Source of the DNA: Isochrysis galbana
Taxonomy: Eukaryota > Haptophyta > Isochrysidales > Isochrysidaceae
Assembly (NCBI GenBank): GCA_018136815.1
Contig: CM030933.1
Span: forward strand, 2,046,947 to 2,110,946
Length of the DNA stretch: 64,000 nucleotides
Direction of reading: 5' to 3'
A program made the translations under genes and the position numbers. This document shows positions 50,526 through 63,636 of the stretch, piece after piece (position 1 is the stretch's first letter; each line of letters begins with the position of its first letter). A model generated the notes under the pieces. It was given only the letters and a program-made list of their open reading frames with translations, was not told the DNA's origin and searched no databases.

Positions 50526-52988
50526 ATGTCACATTGCTACTGGGTGGACTCCACCAAGAAGGGGGGTCTCCCGCTCTCTCTGGAGCGGCGCAAGTACGGC
50601 AAGCCGGTGACGCTGCTCAGCCAATGCGTCGGCGACGTACCTGCGCTCCTTGCCCGACTCAAATCCGCGCTGGGTACCGGAGGGAAGATGTCGAGTGATG
50701 GGAGAGCCATTGAGCTGCAGGGCGATCTCCTCCTCCCTCTCGAGGAGTGGCTGAGGCGCGAGGGATGTGTGCGCGGGCTAGCCAAGCCGCGGGAAGTGAA
50801 AGCTTCGCAGGAGGATCTCCCACCCTCGTCGCGTGAGCCACGCGCTAAGCCGCGATGGTCAGATGAGAGGGTGCGTGCAGCGCAAGAGCGTGCGATGCCT
50901 CATGCGCTCGGCATCGCGTGCGAACCTTACCGGGGGTTTTGCGAGCTGATGCGCTCTTGGTGCTATTGGGACCAGGACTGGTCTCGCCTGCCGGAACTAT
51001 GGGCTCTGCACCAGGCTGGATCTACAGAGCCCGGGGAGATGGGGGAGCTGGAGCCGCCAGCTGGCTGTGCACAAGCCATCACCACCATCACGCCTGGCCC
51101 GGGCGCACGTGACGGCGTGCGCTCTCTTGACGAGGCGCTGCGTGAGCTCGGCATGGTAGCGGAGCCGTGCCCTACGCGTCAAAAGCGGGCGGAGCGGCTC
51201 GCAGCGGCCCGCAGCCGGCGCGAGGCAGAGGCGGCTAGTGCGACAACGGCGACGGCACGGACGCACACATCTTTGGGCTCAAGCCGAACGGCTAATGCGC
51301 CGGCGGTTCTGCCCACCCCGGCGTGGGCCGAAAGCAGGCCCGGCTGCCTCGACGTCGCAGCAGCGCGCCGGCTTGTAGTCGGTTCACTTGGGAGGGGGCG
51401 GCTGCTGATCGCCCCGGAAGCGGGGCGGCAGCAAGGCGGGGCGAGAAGCGGTGGCGGCCGCAGTAGAATTGTGGGACGGGCTTGCGGGCTTGGTGGCCGC
51501 GGGCGGGTCCGCGCACGCAAGCCGCGGCTTGGTACACTCAGAGACGGCGAGGGCTGCTCAGATGACGAGCCATGGGGCGATTCGGCGGATGACATGGGGG
51601 GTGAAGAGACGCAGGACGCCTCTCGCGCGTCGGCTGGAATGTCCTTAACGGGCGAGCGGACGGGCCGTGTGTATGACCTCACTAAGCTATACCCATTGCC
51701 GAGGAAGGGCGAGGACGACGAGAAGCCGTCGCTACTGCGCTCGCGAGGTCACATACGCGGAGCTACTTCGACGACCGGGTTTTCAGGCTCTTCAGCTGGC
51801 CACGCTCCCGGCAGCGGCTTTGGTCACGGCGTAGCAGGCGCTAGTGTCCGAGATGAAGAGGCGCAGCTCCAGCTCGCACTCAAGCTGTCATTGCTCGACA
51901 CCTGTGGAGGATCGCCGGCTTCGCTCGATGAGCACGCTCGAGATTCGTCTCAACACCATGAGGAACCTCTCGACGCGCTCGCGGCGCTCGAGGAGCGCCT
52001 CGAGGCGCAACGCAAGGACTGGGTCAGGCAGATGGGCGCGGGTAGTGGTCGCAGACCCGGCGGCCCATTGCACCTCTCATGCAAGGAGGTGTGGGGTGAC
52101 CTGGACGAGGATGAGGCATTGGCGTTGGCCATCCGGCTCAGCGCTGAGGAGGCGGGCGCGAAAGCGCTCGAGGTGGAAGGCGAGGAATGCTTGTTCGACG
52201 CCGCGGTACTGAATGACTCGCCGAACGGCAAGGGCTCGGGCTCGGATGGCGGCTGGGCAATAGCCTATAGCGACGATGCCTTTTCGCTGCCATCAGGTGA
52301 TGAAGAGCTGGAGCAGACAATGATGGACTTGTCCGATGCGCCTAGTGGAGAGCCCCTTTCGGCCAACGCGCGTGGGCGGGAAATTTTCGCCAACACGGGA
52401 AAGGGACAAGAGCTTAAGGAAAGATCAGCCACCGCGCCCAATCAAGGCGTGGAAGCAAATGGGTACAATCTTGGGATGGACGAGGACGAGGCCTTTGAAC
52501 TTGCGTTGGCCCTCAGCAGTAGGGGTGGAGGGGGGAGCAAGCTCGAGGGGGTGCAGGTAGCACTCTCGACGAGTGCGGGCCGAGGTGTTGGCCACATGGA
52601 TGCGACCTCACAAGACGACGTGGCCACGGCAGAGCGACCCGCGCCACGAGGCCGCGGCCGGGGAAGACGCCTGGCGGCCTTCAGCGGCGGGCTTGCGACC
52701 CCTCTGCGAGACTCGCGGGTTGTATTCACGCACGCGACTGGTGGGCATGTACGCGAGGAGCAGGCGTCCGGCGCGGGTGAGCGATCCAAGCGCGACGATC
52801 TCGTGCGCACACTTGAAGAGCTCGTTGAGGTGAAGGGTCAAATAGGTGCCGACGGGGAGACGGTGCTAGACTTTTTGGAGCGGCTGCCCGCGGATGCTGA
52901 CGTGCACGAATACCTCATCGATTGGCTCGGCCAAGACGCCGCCTATGCCGCCAATGAGGTGTGCATTTGGCGCCGGCGCGGCAGATGA
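50526..52988 (+). CDS. SUI1/eIF1-like domain fused to three ubiquitin-interacting motifs
   Basis: An intronless 820-aa frame. Residues 10-85 form an SUI1 domain (KKGGLPLSLERRKYGKPVTL, LKSALGTGGK, AIELQGD, EEWLRREGCVRGL), the fold of eIF1, eIF2D and DENR that contacts the 40S P-site. A long low-complexity Arg/Gly/Ala-rich middle (210-440) has RGRGR-type patches. Three UIM-like helices follow, each an acidic cluster then A-x-x-x-S: EEAQLQLALKLSL near 443-456, DEDEALALAIRLS near 525-538 and DEDEAFELALALS near 651-664. The last 60 residues (DDLVRTLEELVEVKGQ through DWLGQDAAYAANE) form a compact helical region I cannot name. I infer a factor linking ubiquitin to ribosomes or initiation; this combination is not one I know. 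The ATG at 50526 starts just before the SUI1 domain. An AATAAA lies 110 bp after the stop. Confidence 0.82.
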   Translation: MSHCYWVDSTKKGGLPLSLERRKYGKPVTLLSQCVGDVPALLARLKSALGTGGKMSSDGRAIELQGDLLLPLEEWLRREGCVRGLAKPREVKASQEDLPPSSREPRAKPRWSDERVRAAQERAMPHALGIACEPYRGFCELMRSWCYWDQDWSRLPELWALHQAGSTEPGEMGELEPPAGCAQAITTITPGPGARDGVRSLDEALRELGMVAEPCPTRQKRAERLAAARSRREAEAASATTATARTHTSLGSSRTANAPAVLPTPAWAESRPGCLDVAAARRLVVGSLGRGRLLIAPEAGRQQGGARSGGGRSRIVGRACGLGGRGRVRARKPRLGTLRDGEGCSDDEPWGDSADDMGGEETQDASRASAGMSLTGERTGRVYDLTKLYPLPRKGEDDEKPSLLRSRGHIRGATSTTGFSGSSAGHAPGSGFGHGVAGASVRDEEAQLQLALKLSLLDTCGGSPASLDEHARDSSQHHEEPLDALAALEERLEAQRKDWVRQMGAGSGRRPGGPLHLSCKEVWGDLDEDEALALAIRLSAEEAGAKALEVEGEECLFDAAVLNDSPNGKGSGSDGGWAIAYSDDAFSLPSGDEELEQTMMDLSDAPSGEPLSANARGREIFANTGKGQELKERSATAPNQGVEANGYNLGMDEDEAFELALALSSRGGGGSKLEGVQVALSTSAGRGVGHMDATSQDDVATAERPAPRGRGRGRRLAAFSGGLATPLRDSRVVFTHATGGHVREEQASGAGERSKRDDLVRTLEELVEVKGQIGADGETVLDFLERLPADADVHEYLIDWLGQDAAYAANEVCIWRRRGR

Positions 52989-53099
52989 GCGGCTATCTCG
53001 TCTCTAGCTGCTTGCTCCTCGAAACTTCACGCGTCGTGTTCGACCTCTATGACTACACCGTCGGCGCTCGGCAACTCCCAACGAGAGATCAAACACTGG

Positions 53100-53105
53100 A
53101 ATAAA
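53100..53105 (+). promoter_or_regulatory. Candidate poly(A) signal AATAAA
   Basis: AATAAA occurs 112 bp after the stop codon of the SUI1-UIM gene. It is suggestive only, since other genes in the window lack a clear canonical signal. Confidence 0.3.
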
Positions 53106-53319
53106 GCATCCCTTGGATGCGGAAACCGACATTCACTTCAAACACAAGATGCACACTGCGTGTGTTCCTTTTTTGAATAAACATCAAAAAAAGGCCCATG
53201 TGTACTCGCCCGCATCCCACTTACGGTGTTCATGTCTCACTTTTTTGCTTGTTGCACAACGGCACTACTTGTGTACTCCTTCGTCGTTTGTATGTAGTCC
53301 CATGTTCCATGTTTCTACC

Positions 53320-53530
53320 TCTTCATGCTCTCCTCTCTCGGCGCCTGGCTTCAACACACACCGATTTCCCTCTCTTCGACACGGTTTTCTTTTTCTTCAC
53401 TCAATCCTCTACACCCTTTCACTTTCTCCCTCTCCCTGCAATCCCCGCCCCCTCCTCTCGCTCCCTTTTGCTCTCGTCCCCCCCCCCCCCCCCTTTCGAA
53501 GCCGACTGATGCAACGCCGAGCAGAGGTTT
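53320..53530 (+). repeat. Decayed duplicate of the RBBP4 promoter and first codons
   Basis: The block has the same ordered features as 53940-54180: CTACCTCTTCATGCTCTC, CGGCGCC, GATTTCCCTCTC-TCG, GGTTTTCTTTTTCTTCACTCAA, CGCTCCC, a C15 run, then GCCGACTGATG-CAACGCCGA. The start codon is altered and the open frame is lost, so the copy at 54159 is the functional one. Confidence 0.7.
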
Positions 53531-54158
53531 CATTTACATCTAGCTTCCAGGTTATTGCATCGGGACCTTGCCATGAAGTGCGTCAAGTATCGTTGCGCAA
53601 CTCCTGAGCCATCGGTAGCCTCTCCCAGGCTCAAAATAAGTACAATCAAGCCCCTCCCAGGCCCAAAATACACACAATCACCGAATCTTGGCACTAAATA
53701 CTGAATGCGGAGAAAAGCGCGCGAAACCATGGCGGGGGGAGCGCTGATTTGACCGGCGGAGAGACCGCCCCTCGGCTCGTCGAGCGCGGGAGTTCCTCCC
53801 TCTCTCTCCATGCGGTCTCCCTCTCTCTTCTCCCCGTCTCTCTTCCCTCCGCCTCTCTTCCCGCGGCTTTGTTTTCTCTTCTCTCTAGCGCTGCTTCTTT
53901 CTGCTAAGCAGAACATCTCGTGGTCCGCACGATCGATCTGCGTCCACCTCTTCACGCTCTCTTCTCACGGCGCCCCGCTACCCCGCGGGCTGACTTCCCT
54001 CTCCTCGGCATCGTTTTCTTCTCTTTACTCAACCCTCTCCACGTCTGGATTGCCCACTCCATCCATTTTCTGGCTCTCCCTCCCTTCCTCTCGCTCCCTC
54101 CCTCTCCTTCCCTTCCTCTCTCTCTGCCCCCCCCCCCCCCCCCCCCCCCCTCTCTCCG

Positions 54159-56870
<2,712 letters not shown>

Positions 56871-57941
56871 GCATATACGTGAGCGGCGACGCAAGATATG
56901 CACATCGCCGTGGAACTGCTCAGAATCTCCACGGCCAGACGAGCGTGACGCAAAGGCGACCCGACTGAGGGCCTCTCAATCAAGGGGCCAAACCTAATCA
57001 TGGCACGTTCGATGGCTCAAAACGAAGGCCGGCGACATACCACGTTGAACGCGCTACCCCGACCAAAATACCCCGACCAGATTATCACCAGGACTCCCAG
57101 GGGTGATCGGGTCGCCTGAACGAGAGTTTTGTCGCCCACCATACTTTGACGGCCCACATAGCGTTGGATTATCACGTCAACTTCTGCTTTTAAAGCTATT
57201 GCAATTGGACTGTTCATAGAGCTCTCCGTAGCGTTGCTCGCCGAGCTCTCCGTGAAAATGCAGGTTGTATACCCTTCGGCAACACCAATGCCGTTTGTGA
57301 TGCTGGCTACAGATGACGAGAGTAGATGGGGTGTCGACGGGATCGGATCCGGATGGGAGCCTTGAATAGTTTGCCTAGGGTTAGAGTGCGCGCAACACGA
57401 GGTTTGCGCGGGTCCGACGCGCATGAGCGCATGGGATTCTTGTGCTTTTTCAGACGCATTGTCATGCTACTTATGTAAGTGTTTGTGCTGTGCAAGGCGT
57501 GTCGGTATAGAGTGTTTTTGCCGCGTAAGGGAATCTCACAATGAAGGTTGGCCTGGTAAGGGTACGGGAGAAACTGCGACTGCAAATAAGGCGACTAGCG
57601 CGAAAATCTAGGATGCGAGTGAATCAGGGATCAGGCTTGTCGCAGTCGCGCCATCGCGCGTGCTTGCAGGAGAGGGGAGAGAGAGCGCGGAGAAGGGGGT
57701 GGGCGGAGCGAGAGCTCCGCTCACCGAAAAATGAGTAAGTCCCGCACCTGTTTACAGGATAAGTCGGGTCTGGGGCCGCCACCAGCCACCAGCCCGGTAG
57801 GCAGAGGAGGAAGGGGGGAACGGATCACCGGGGGGGGGGGGGGGGGGGGCACCGGACCATATCTAAGCCCTTCACCCCTATCCCCCTAGTAGTGCACGGG
57901 GGGAGCTGCCTGATGGCGGGGGCGGAAGGGCCGGGAGAGTG
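56871..57941. other. No gene recognised
   Basis: A minus-strand frame at 57424-57017 (136 aa) is open and not low-complexity but has no motif I know. A G20-like run lies at 57830-57849. Confidence 0.4.
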
Positions 57942-57949
57942 GAGAGTGG
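57942..57949. repeat. 8-bp target-site duplication, left
   Basis: GAGAGTGG here and at 58794-58801 flanks the hAT element; 8 bp is the diagnostic length for hAT insertions. Confidence 0.8.
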
Positions 57950-58793
57950 TAGGGGTAGGCATCTTTATCCATTGAAAATGCCCCATTTATCCATGAGAAA
58001 TATCCAAGAAATATCCATCCGCCCCACCCAAATATCCAAGCAAATATCCAATGTCCACGTCACGCGCCGCTCATCGCAGTGATGACGCACTCGCCGATGA
58101 TCTCGTGCAGCACGCGCACGCCCACCTCCAGCATGGGAGATGATGTCAGGCGACTCGTTGCCAATGCCGGTCGCCTCGCTGCCCTCCTCGCGCTCGTTCA
58201 CCTCGCGCTCTCCAGCCTCGCTGGCTGCCATCGGCGCGTCCTCGTTGGTGCCCGGTGCATCGTTGCTAGCGACTCCTCGGCGCGAACGGCGACCAGCACA
58301 TGTGATGAGGGAGCCAGTGTCCAGTATGGCGGGTGTGAATGATTGAGGCTCAGGTGCATGCAGGCGGAGCAGGAGCGCAGGATGGGACGCGTGCATGCAA
58401 GAGCTGTGGGGCGCGCGCATGCTGGAGCTGTGGGGAGGCAGAGGCGATCGGCGCCCATCTCGCCTGGCATATCTTTCAGCCCTCCTCGCCCCTCGCCCTG
58501 TCGCTCAGCAAGACACGCGCCTTTTTGCAGTCGTAAATCGGCAAAATACGGTAAGATTCCATGGCTGCTCACAAAGGGAGGAGAAAGAGAAAGGAAGGGG
58601 AAAGGTGGGGCACGAGGGCACTCCCCCCCCCTTCCCCCCCCTTCTCCCCCCCCCCCCCCAAAAAAAGGCTAAAATTATCCCCCCCCACCCCCCCACCCCC
58701 CCAAATATCCAGGAAGTATCCGAGATATATCCATTTGGGACCCCCCCCCAGAGATATCCAAGACAAATATCCGGATAAAGATGCCTACCCCTA
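57950..58793. mobile_element. Complete non-autonomous hAT element, 844 bp
   Basis: Perfect terminal inverted repeats of at least 21 bp start with T then AGGGGTAGGCATCTTTATCC and fit the hAT terminus pattern TAGGG. They are flanked by the 8-bp duplication GAGAGTGG. Subterminal AAATATCCA/ATATCC repeats cluster inside both ends (57990-58050 and 58700-58770). The interior has no transposase; the longest frames are short and include poly-C. It must depend on a transposase in trans. Confidence 0.9.
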
Positions 58794-58801
58794 GAGAGTG
58801 G
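58794..58801. repeat. 8-bp target-site duplication, right
   Basis: Second copy of GAGAGTGG, 6 bp before the start of Element A copy 4. Confidence 0.8.
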
Positions 58802-58806
58802 CGGGT

Positions 58807-60008
58807 TGTCGTATTCCATACGATGACAGACTTTTACTTGTAACCTGTGGGATATTTTAAGCCTCAAGGTCTCGTCGATTGGTATCCCGCCTCTTCTCTT
58901 ACTTTCTCTCGATGTCATCAAATGTTCCATGACCGTCTTTCGTCTTCTCTCCGTGTATCGGTCACAGCTCCCCAGCGAGGTCCGCCCTCGTTGTTCCGAC
59001 CCCTCTGTCGCATGTTTGCGCGCTGCTAAGTTGCCCTGGTGCCGACGCCTGGCCGTCCGTCCAGGTGTGGTTATTTTTCGCCCCGTTTGGTTTAGTTTGT
59101 GTGTCTCAGTGGGCTCAACTTTTTGAGTCCGTTCGTTGTAGTCTCCCGTGTCTATCTCGGACCTAAGAAGCTCTCATTCTCTCTCTCCCTCTCTCACTAG
59201 CTCGCTAGCTAGCCTCGTCTCTACTTTCCGACGCCACGCGTCAAGATCCTCCGACCTTCAGTCTACCTCATCGCTCGTAGCGCTCGATGGCAGACACTCT
59301 CAGACCCGACTCTTACTATGATCTGTCAGACATCTTCCCGCCAACAACAATCAACGACCCCTCCACGGCCACGTCAGCTGCCAGCTCGATCAAACACGGC
59401 CCTCTGCCTATGAGCCCGTAGTCATCGCATGTTCGACAAGCACAAATTCCGCCTTGGCGCCTACGACCGCGCCCTCTCATAGTCCCGCTCCCCCTCGTCT
59501 GTCCACGGGAGCAGCGGGAACCTCTTTGGGCCCACAAGGGGTCCACTTCGTCGTCGGAACCGGCGGCTCCGCCGAGCCTCCGCAGAACCCTTCGAACACA
59601 TCAGCGCCATCCGCCGCACCCTCAGACGAGCCGCTGCTCGTAGATCCAATCCGCGAGCGAGCTGAGCTCACCTTCCTCGGGACCTCGGGCTACCCGGAGT
59701 TCGACCCCCATGCCCACCCGCTCAATGACAGCGCATGGGAACACGTGAGCGAGGCTCCTTCCGTCGCCGACCTCCTGGCCGATCGCCTCGCCCACATGCA
59801 GTCCGCGATCGAATCTCAACAACTTCGAGACGAGAAGCGCGACCGAGAGCACACTGCTCTCCTCAAGATGATAGCGGGCCTTAACGCCCATGCCATGGCC
59901 TTGCGGGCTCCCACCACGCCGACAGCCGCGGAAGAAATGGCGGACACGCTGGTGTCGAAGCCGCTTCCTCGGAATTTCTGGCCGCGGTTCCGCGGTTGCT
60001 TGGAGTAG
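58807..60008 (+). mobile_element. Element A (LTR-like), copy 4, longest Gag-like frame
   Basis: It starts at TGTCGTATTCCATACGATGACA, with the usual leader. The frame from 59287 (MADTLRPDSYYDLSDIFPP) shifts at about 59400, and a second frame (59454-60008) continues with GPQGVHFV, PSDEPLLVDPIRERAELTFLG, then a helical, charged segment (ADRLAHMQSAIESQQLRDEK) that looks like a coiled coil, and ends at FRGCLE. This gives the best view of the Gag-like protein; no pol gene follows in any copy. Confidence 0.65.
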
Positions 60009-60031
60009 TGAGCTGGCCACGACGGGCCAGG

Positions 60032-60135
60032 AGGACGAGCGTAGGGGTCGGCCAAAATATGTAGGAAAATGAGCCCAAATATGTTGCAAAAATATGTCAA
60101 AAATATCAAAAAAGCCACCCAAATATGTTGTAAAT
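60032..60135 (+). mobile_element. hAT-like terminus with AAATATG subterminal repeats
   Basis: TAGGGGTCGGCCAAAATATG is followed by five AAATATGT-type repeats. It resembles the termini at 57950 and 31556 (-). No matching opposite end is present before the microsatellite. Confidence 0.5.
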
Positions 60136-60209
60136 ATCACGTTATACGACACTATGCCACGTACCACGTTCTAAAAATAACGCTACGCTACACGCTACAC
60201 GGAGCAATA

Positions 60210-60635
<426 letters not shown>

Positions 60636-60980
60636 TGACGGACTGGAGGTTACGGATGGAACGGGAGGGACCGAATGGGACGGAAGGTAGGCGGCGGAAG
60701 GCACGGCATTGTGAAAGTTGGCGGGTTGGACGGGCTGATCATCTCCCATGGCTGGAGGATGGATGGATGGATGGCGGGCAGTGGCGAGGGCGAGCGCGAG
60801 GGCGGAAAACAAGGGCAGGATCCTAGCAGCCCAGCAGCGATCCACGATTTTAAGGGCGTGATGAATGAGAGCGGCGACGTCGCTGACTCCACTTCCCACT
60901 TGTGGAAGATGCTCTCTTGCGGCGATGGCACGATGCTCGAGGCTCAAGTAACGCAGCGTAACGCGTATATTTAGTAGTGG
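60636..60980. other. No gene seen
   Basis: Contains a short GGAT tandem (60763-60775) and GC-rich DNA without recognisable coding features. Confidence 0.4.
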
Positions 60981-60984
60981 CCTT

Positions 60985-61115
60985 ATCCTAAATTTAACCA
61001 CATATGGACCACATTTGCAGGGAGCTCAAATGTGGATCCACATATGTACCCACATTTGGTGGAGGCCTCGTCCACATCGGAGAACCACATATGTGGGTGC
61101 CGGCGTCCACATTTC
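60985..61115. repeat. Cluster of CACATATG/CACATTTG palindromic motifs
   Basis: At least seven ACATATG, ACATTTG or CAAATGT motifs occur in both orientations in 130 bp. The arrangement resembles the subterminal regions of hAT elements, but no terminal inverted repeats or duplication could be defined. Confidence 0.45.
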
Positions 61116-61149
61116 TGTATAGCGTTTTAGGGAGCATCCCATCCAGCAC

Positions 61150-61770
61150 GCTCTATTCTTAGAACGTGCCCCCTAGCGCATGCAAGGGGGAGCGTCTCCG
61201 ACACACTCTATTCTTAGTCTTAGAACGTGTCTCTCCTCCCGCCCCCCTTTCCCGGTTCCCTCGCATGTAGCTCCAGCCGGGATCCTTTCCTTCCTCTCCT
61301 CCCATGCAACCCCAGCGGTTCCTTTTGTTTCCTTGGCCGACGAGGCTCGGAGTCCCGTACGCTCGCTCCTCGCTTCGCCCCTCCGACGCCTGCCCCCCTC
61401 CCTCGTTTCTCATTTCATTTTCATTAGTCTTTTCCCTTGTTCCTAGAGTTTCCGTCTTCTTTTTCCCGGTCGTTCTCCTCTCTTGTCCGTCTTATGTTTC
61501 TGGCGCGCTCGCCCGGAAGCACTCCCTTCGTGTTTGTCCCTGGTGTGCCCCACCCCGTTCCGCTCGCTATCATGCCCTCCGATCCCGCTCTCACGCCATG
61601 TAACAAGGCACCTGTCAAAGCGCTTCTTCACCACCATCGCGCTCTCCCTTTCCCTCCACACACCACACTGCCCATGCTCCAACACAATCACAAGCAGCTC
61701 ACACACCCACAAACACATTCACCCCATTGTCACTCCACTTGTCACATAATAGGTAACGCCCTAGCCCTAG
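61150..61770 (+). mobile_element. CT-rich repeat family, copy 3
   Basis: It opens with a tandem pair of CTCTATTCTTAG-AACGTG blocks and a GGGGGAGCG box, then CCTCCCGCCCC, CCTTTTGTTTCCTTGGCC, CT-rich DNA and a CACACA-rich end. The order matches 2146-1560 on the opposite strand. Confidence 0.5.
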
Positions 61771-62683
61771 CCGCGACGGCGGATGCACCGACCAGCAACG
61801 CCAGCAGAACTAACTAGAAAAACGACCACACAAAAGGCACAAACCACAAACCCACCCCTTCCATAATACACCCCCCGGGGACATGTAACGTACACACACC
61901 TAGAGGAACAACAAAACACACCCAGCAACTTGACTGCACTCAACACCGTCAGCCTAAGCGAAGACAAGACACAACCAAAAGGCTTGCCTGAACCCCACAC
62001 ACAGAGCCGGGCCCAAGGTAGCGCACCTGAGCCGGACCCCGGAAACCGAAGAACAAGGAAAGAAGGGGGGAAGGCAAAGGGGGGTGGGGGAAAGGGAGAT
62101 GAGGACGATGTCGGTAGAAGGGTAGACCTGCCCGGTCCGTAGTAGGTGTAAGCCCCGAATCTTCTGATTTTTGTTTTCATGCGCACCTTTGCGACAGGCT
62201 GCGGAGTGCCGCCGCGCGCAAACCGGCCTTGCGTGGGTCAAAACATCATTATTGTTTGGCTCTTGCGCTAGGCGCAGCATCTCCCGACGCCGACGCTAGA
62301 TTGCATGCGAGCAACGACTTGGGCTTCGCTCAAGGCAGTGGATACTCGGCGTAGTTCCAAAGTTTTGCTGTTCCAATTTGAACGAATGATAAGTGCTCAC
62401 TGAGGAATGTGAGCATGAGTAGTCACCGCTATTCACGGATGCATCCTTCTGAGGCAAACTTGACGCTTTCTGTGACCTTCAGCGGCCCAGATGGCGCGAC
62501 ATCGCAGCATGGATGAATCGAAAGTGCAAGCAGCTAGCTTTCCGGTGGCCAGCCGCATTAAGCGCTTGTATACATCGATTGTTGATTGAAGATGGGAACG
62601 GCCTAGGAATGCATGTGTATGAGATGACAAAGATGCCGTCGTCTAGAGGGCCGATAAAAGTGCATGCGATGCAATACATTTGG
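61771..62683. other. No gene recognised
   Basis: A-rich, C-rich DNA that may continue the preceding element, followed by the 3' flank of the DUF5522 gene. Confidence 0.4.
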
Positions 62684-63331
62684 TCACCAAGACATAGCTG
62701 CAGCTGCGGCCAGCGCTTTCCTCCGCTCAGCAGGTACATTTACATGCCCATGCGGGCAGTGCCGGCAGCCATTCCCGCAACACACCCTTCTCTTCAGTGC
62801 GCTTGAGGTGAATACCCACGCCCCAGTGGAAGGATCCAAATAGGCTTCCCTGCCGAGAGCAACTGCTCGTCTATGAAGCGCCTTCTCGAGCGCTAGCGGC
62901 AGACCACTCGCAGCAGCGGCTGCGCGCTCCTCCAGAGAGAGATGCTCGACAGTCACGGGCGTCGTTGCGTCTCCCACCACCAAGCTCTCATCTCCAATGT
63001 GGAGGGAATCGAACCGCTCTTCACCCGCACACGTGCGCGCGTCATCCGTCTCGAGCGCCGACGGCTTTGCCTCCGGAGTAGAGGGCCGTGACATCTCTCG
63101 CCGACACGCTTGATCAGTTGTCTCCGCGCCGCCACGCTTCACTGTTTCCGCGCTCCGAACCACAGAAGCCGATGCGGACCCAATTATTGAGATTTGCTCG
63201 ACCTTCACAGCGGCGGAGCAGGCTAAGGGCGGTAGATTAGGGTCTTTTGAGAAGACGAATCGAGGGAGAGGTTCAAGCGCGGAGTCGTCGACGGCGACTC
63301 GTCGATTTGAGGCTGTCGGAGAAGCGTCCAC
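62684..63331 (-). CDS. DUF5522-domain protein
   Basis: A 215-aa frame whose C-terminal third carries the DUF5522 pattern: ALEKALHRRAVALGREAYLDP, TGAWVFTSSALKRR, then CCGNGCRHCPHGHVNVP (about residues 148-203). The four conserved cysteines and histidines suggest metal binding; the biochemical role of the family is not known to me. The N-terminal 140 residues are poorly conserved and partly disordered. A further 5' exon is possible: a minus-strand frame starting at 63464 (MFASRFAFSPSTDTARCVKDLF) ends at a CAG/GTATTC donor and would look like an organelle presequence, but its phase does not join this frame cleanly. The gene is divergent from the 63637 gene. Confidence 0.75.
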   Translation of the reverse strand: MDASPTASNRRVAVDDSALEPLPRFVFSKDPNLPPLACSAAVKVEQISIIGSASASVVRSAETVKRGGAETTDQACRREMSRPSTPEAKPSALETDDARTCAGEERFDSLHIGDESLVVGDATTPVTVEHLSLEERAAAAASGLPLALEKALHRRAVALGREAYLDPSTGAWVFTSSALKRRVCCGNGCRHCPHGHVNVPAERRKALAAAAAMSW

Positions 63332-63636
63332 GCTCGCGGCAACGACCTCGGCGGCGAGTGAAGTTGAGGAGGAACGCGGTCGAGTTGGGGAATACCTGAA
63401 ACAGATCTTTCACACATCTGGCAGTGTCAGTGGAGGGGGAAAACGCAAATCTTGAAGCAAACAATGAAGGATACCTTCAGAATTCACAATTCGAAGTTTG
63501 AGGAAAAGCTCAAGAAACACGTTTTTCTCAAGATTTCAAATCCTGAAAAGTGAAAGCTGAAGGGAGTGGAGAAGTGGGGTCCCGGAGCCTCGCGCCCTCG
63601 CGAGGAGAGGGCGGGGCGGGGGCACGCTCGGCCGCC
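63332..63636. promoter_or_regulatory. Divergent intergenic region
   Basis: About 300 bp separates the DUF5522 frame (-) from the 63637 start (+) and must hold both promoters. It contains a near-inverted pair (ATTCACAATTCGAAGTTTGAGG / AAGATTTCAAATCCTGAAAAG) and a G-rich GAGGAGAGGGCGGGGCGGGGG block just before the plus-strand ATG. No TATA box is evident. Confidence 0.45.

Noticed and set aside
57017-57424. 136-aa minus-strand frame downstream of RBBP4
   Set aside because: No recognisable motif, no adjoining exons, and the position in the 3' flank suggests chance.
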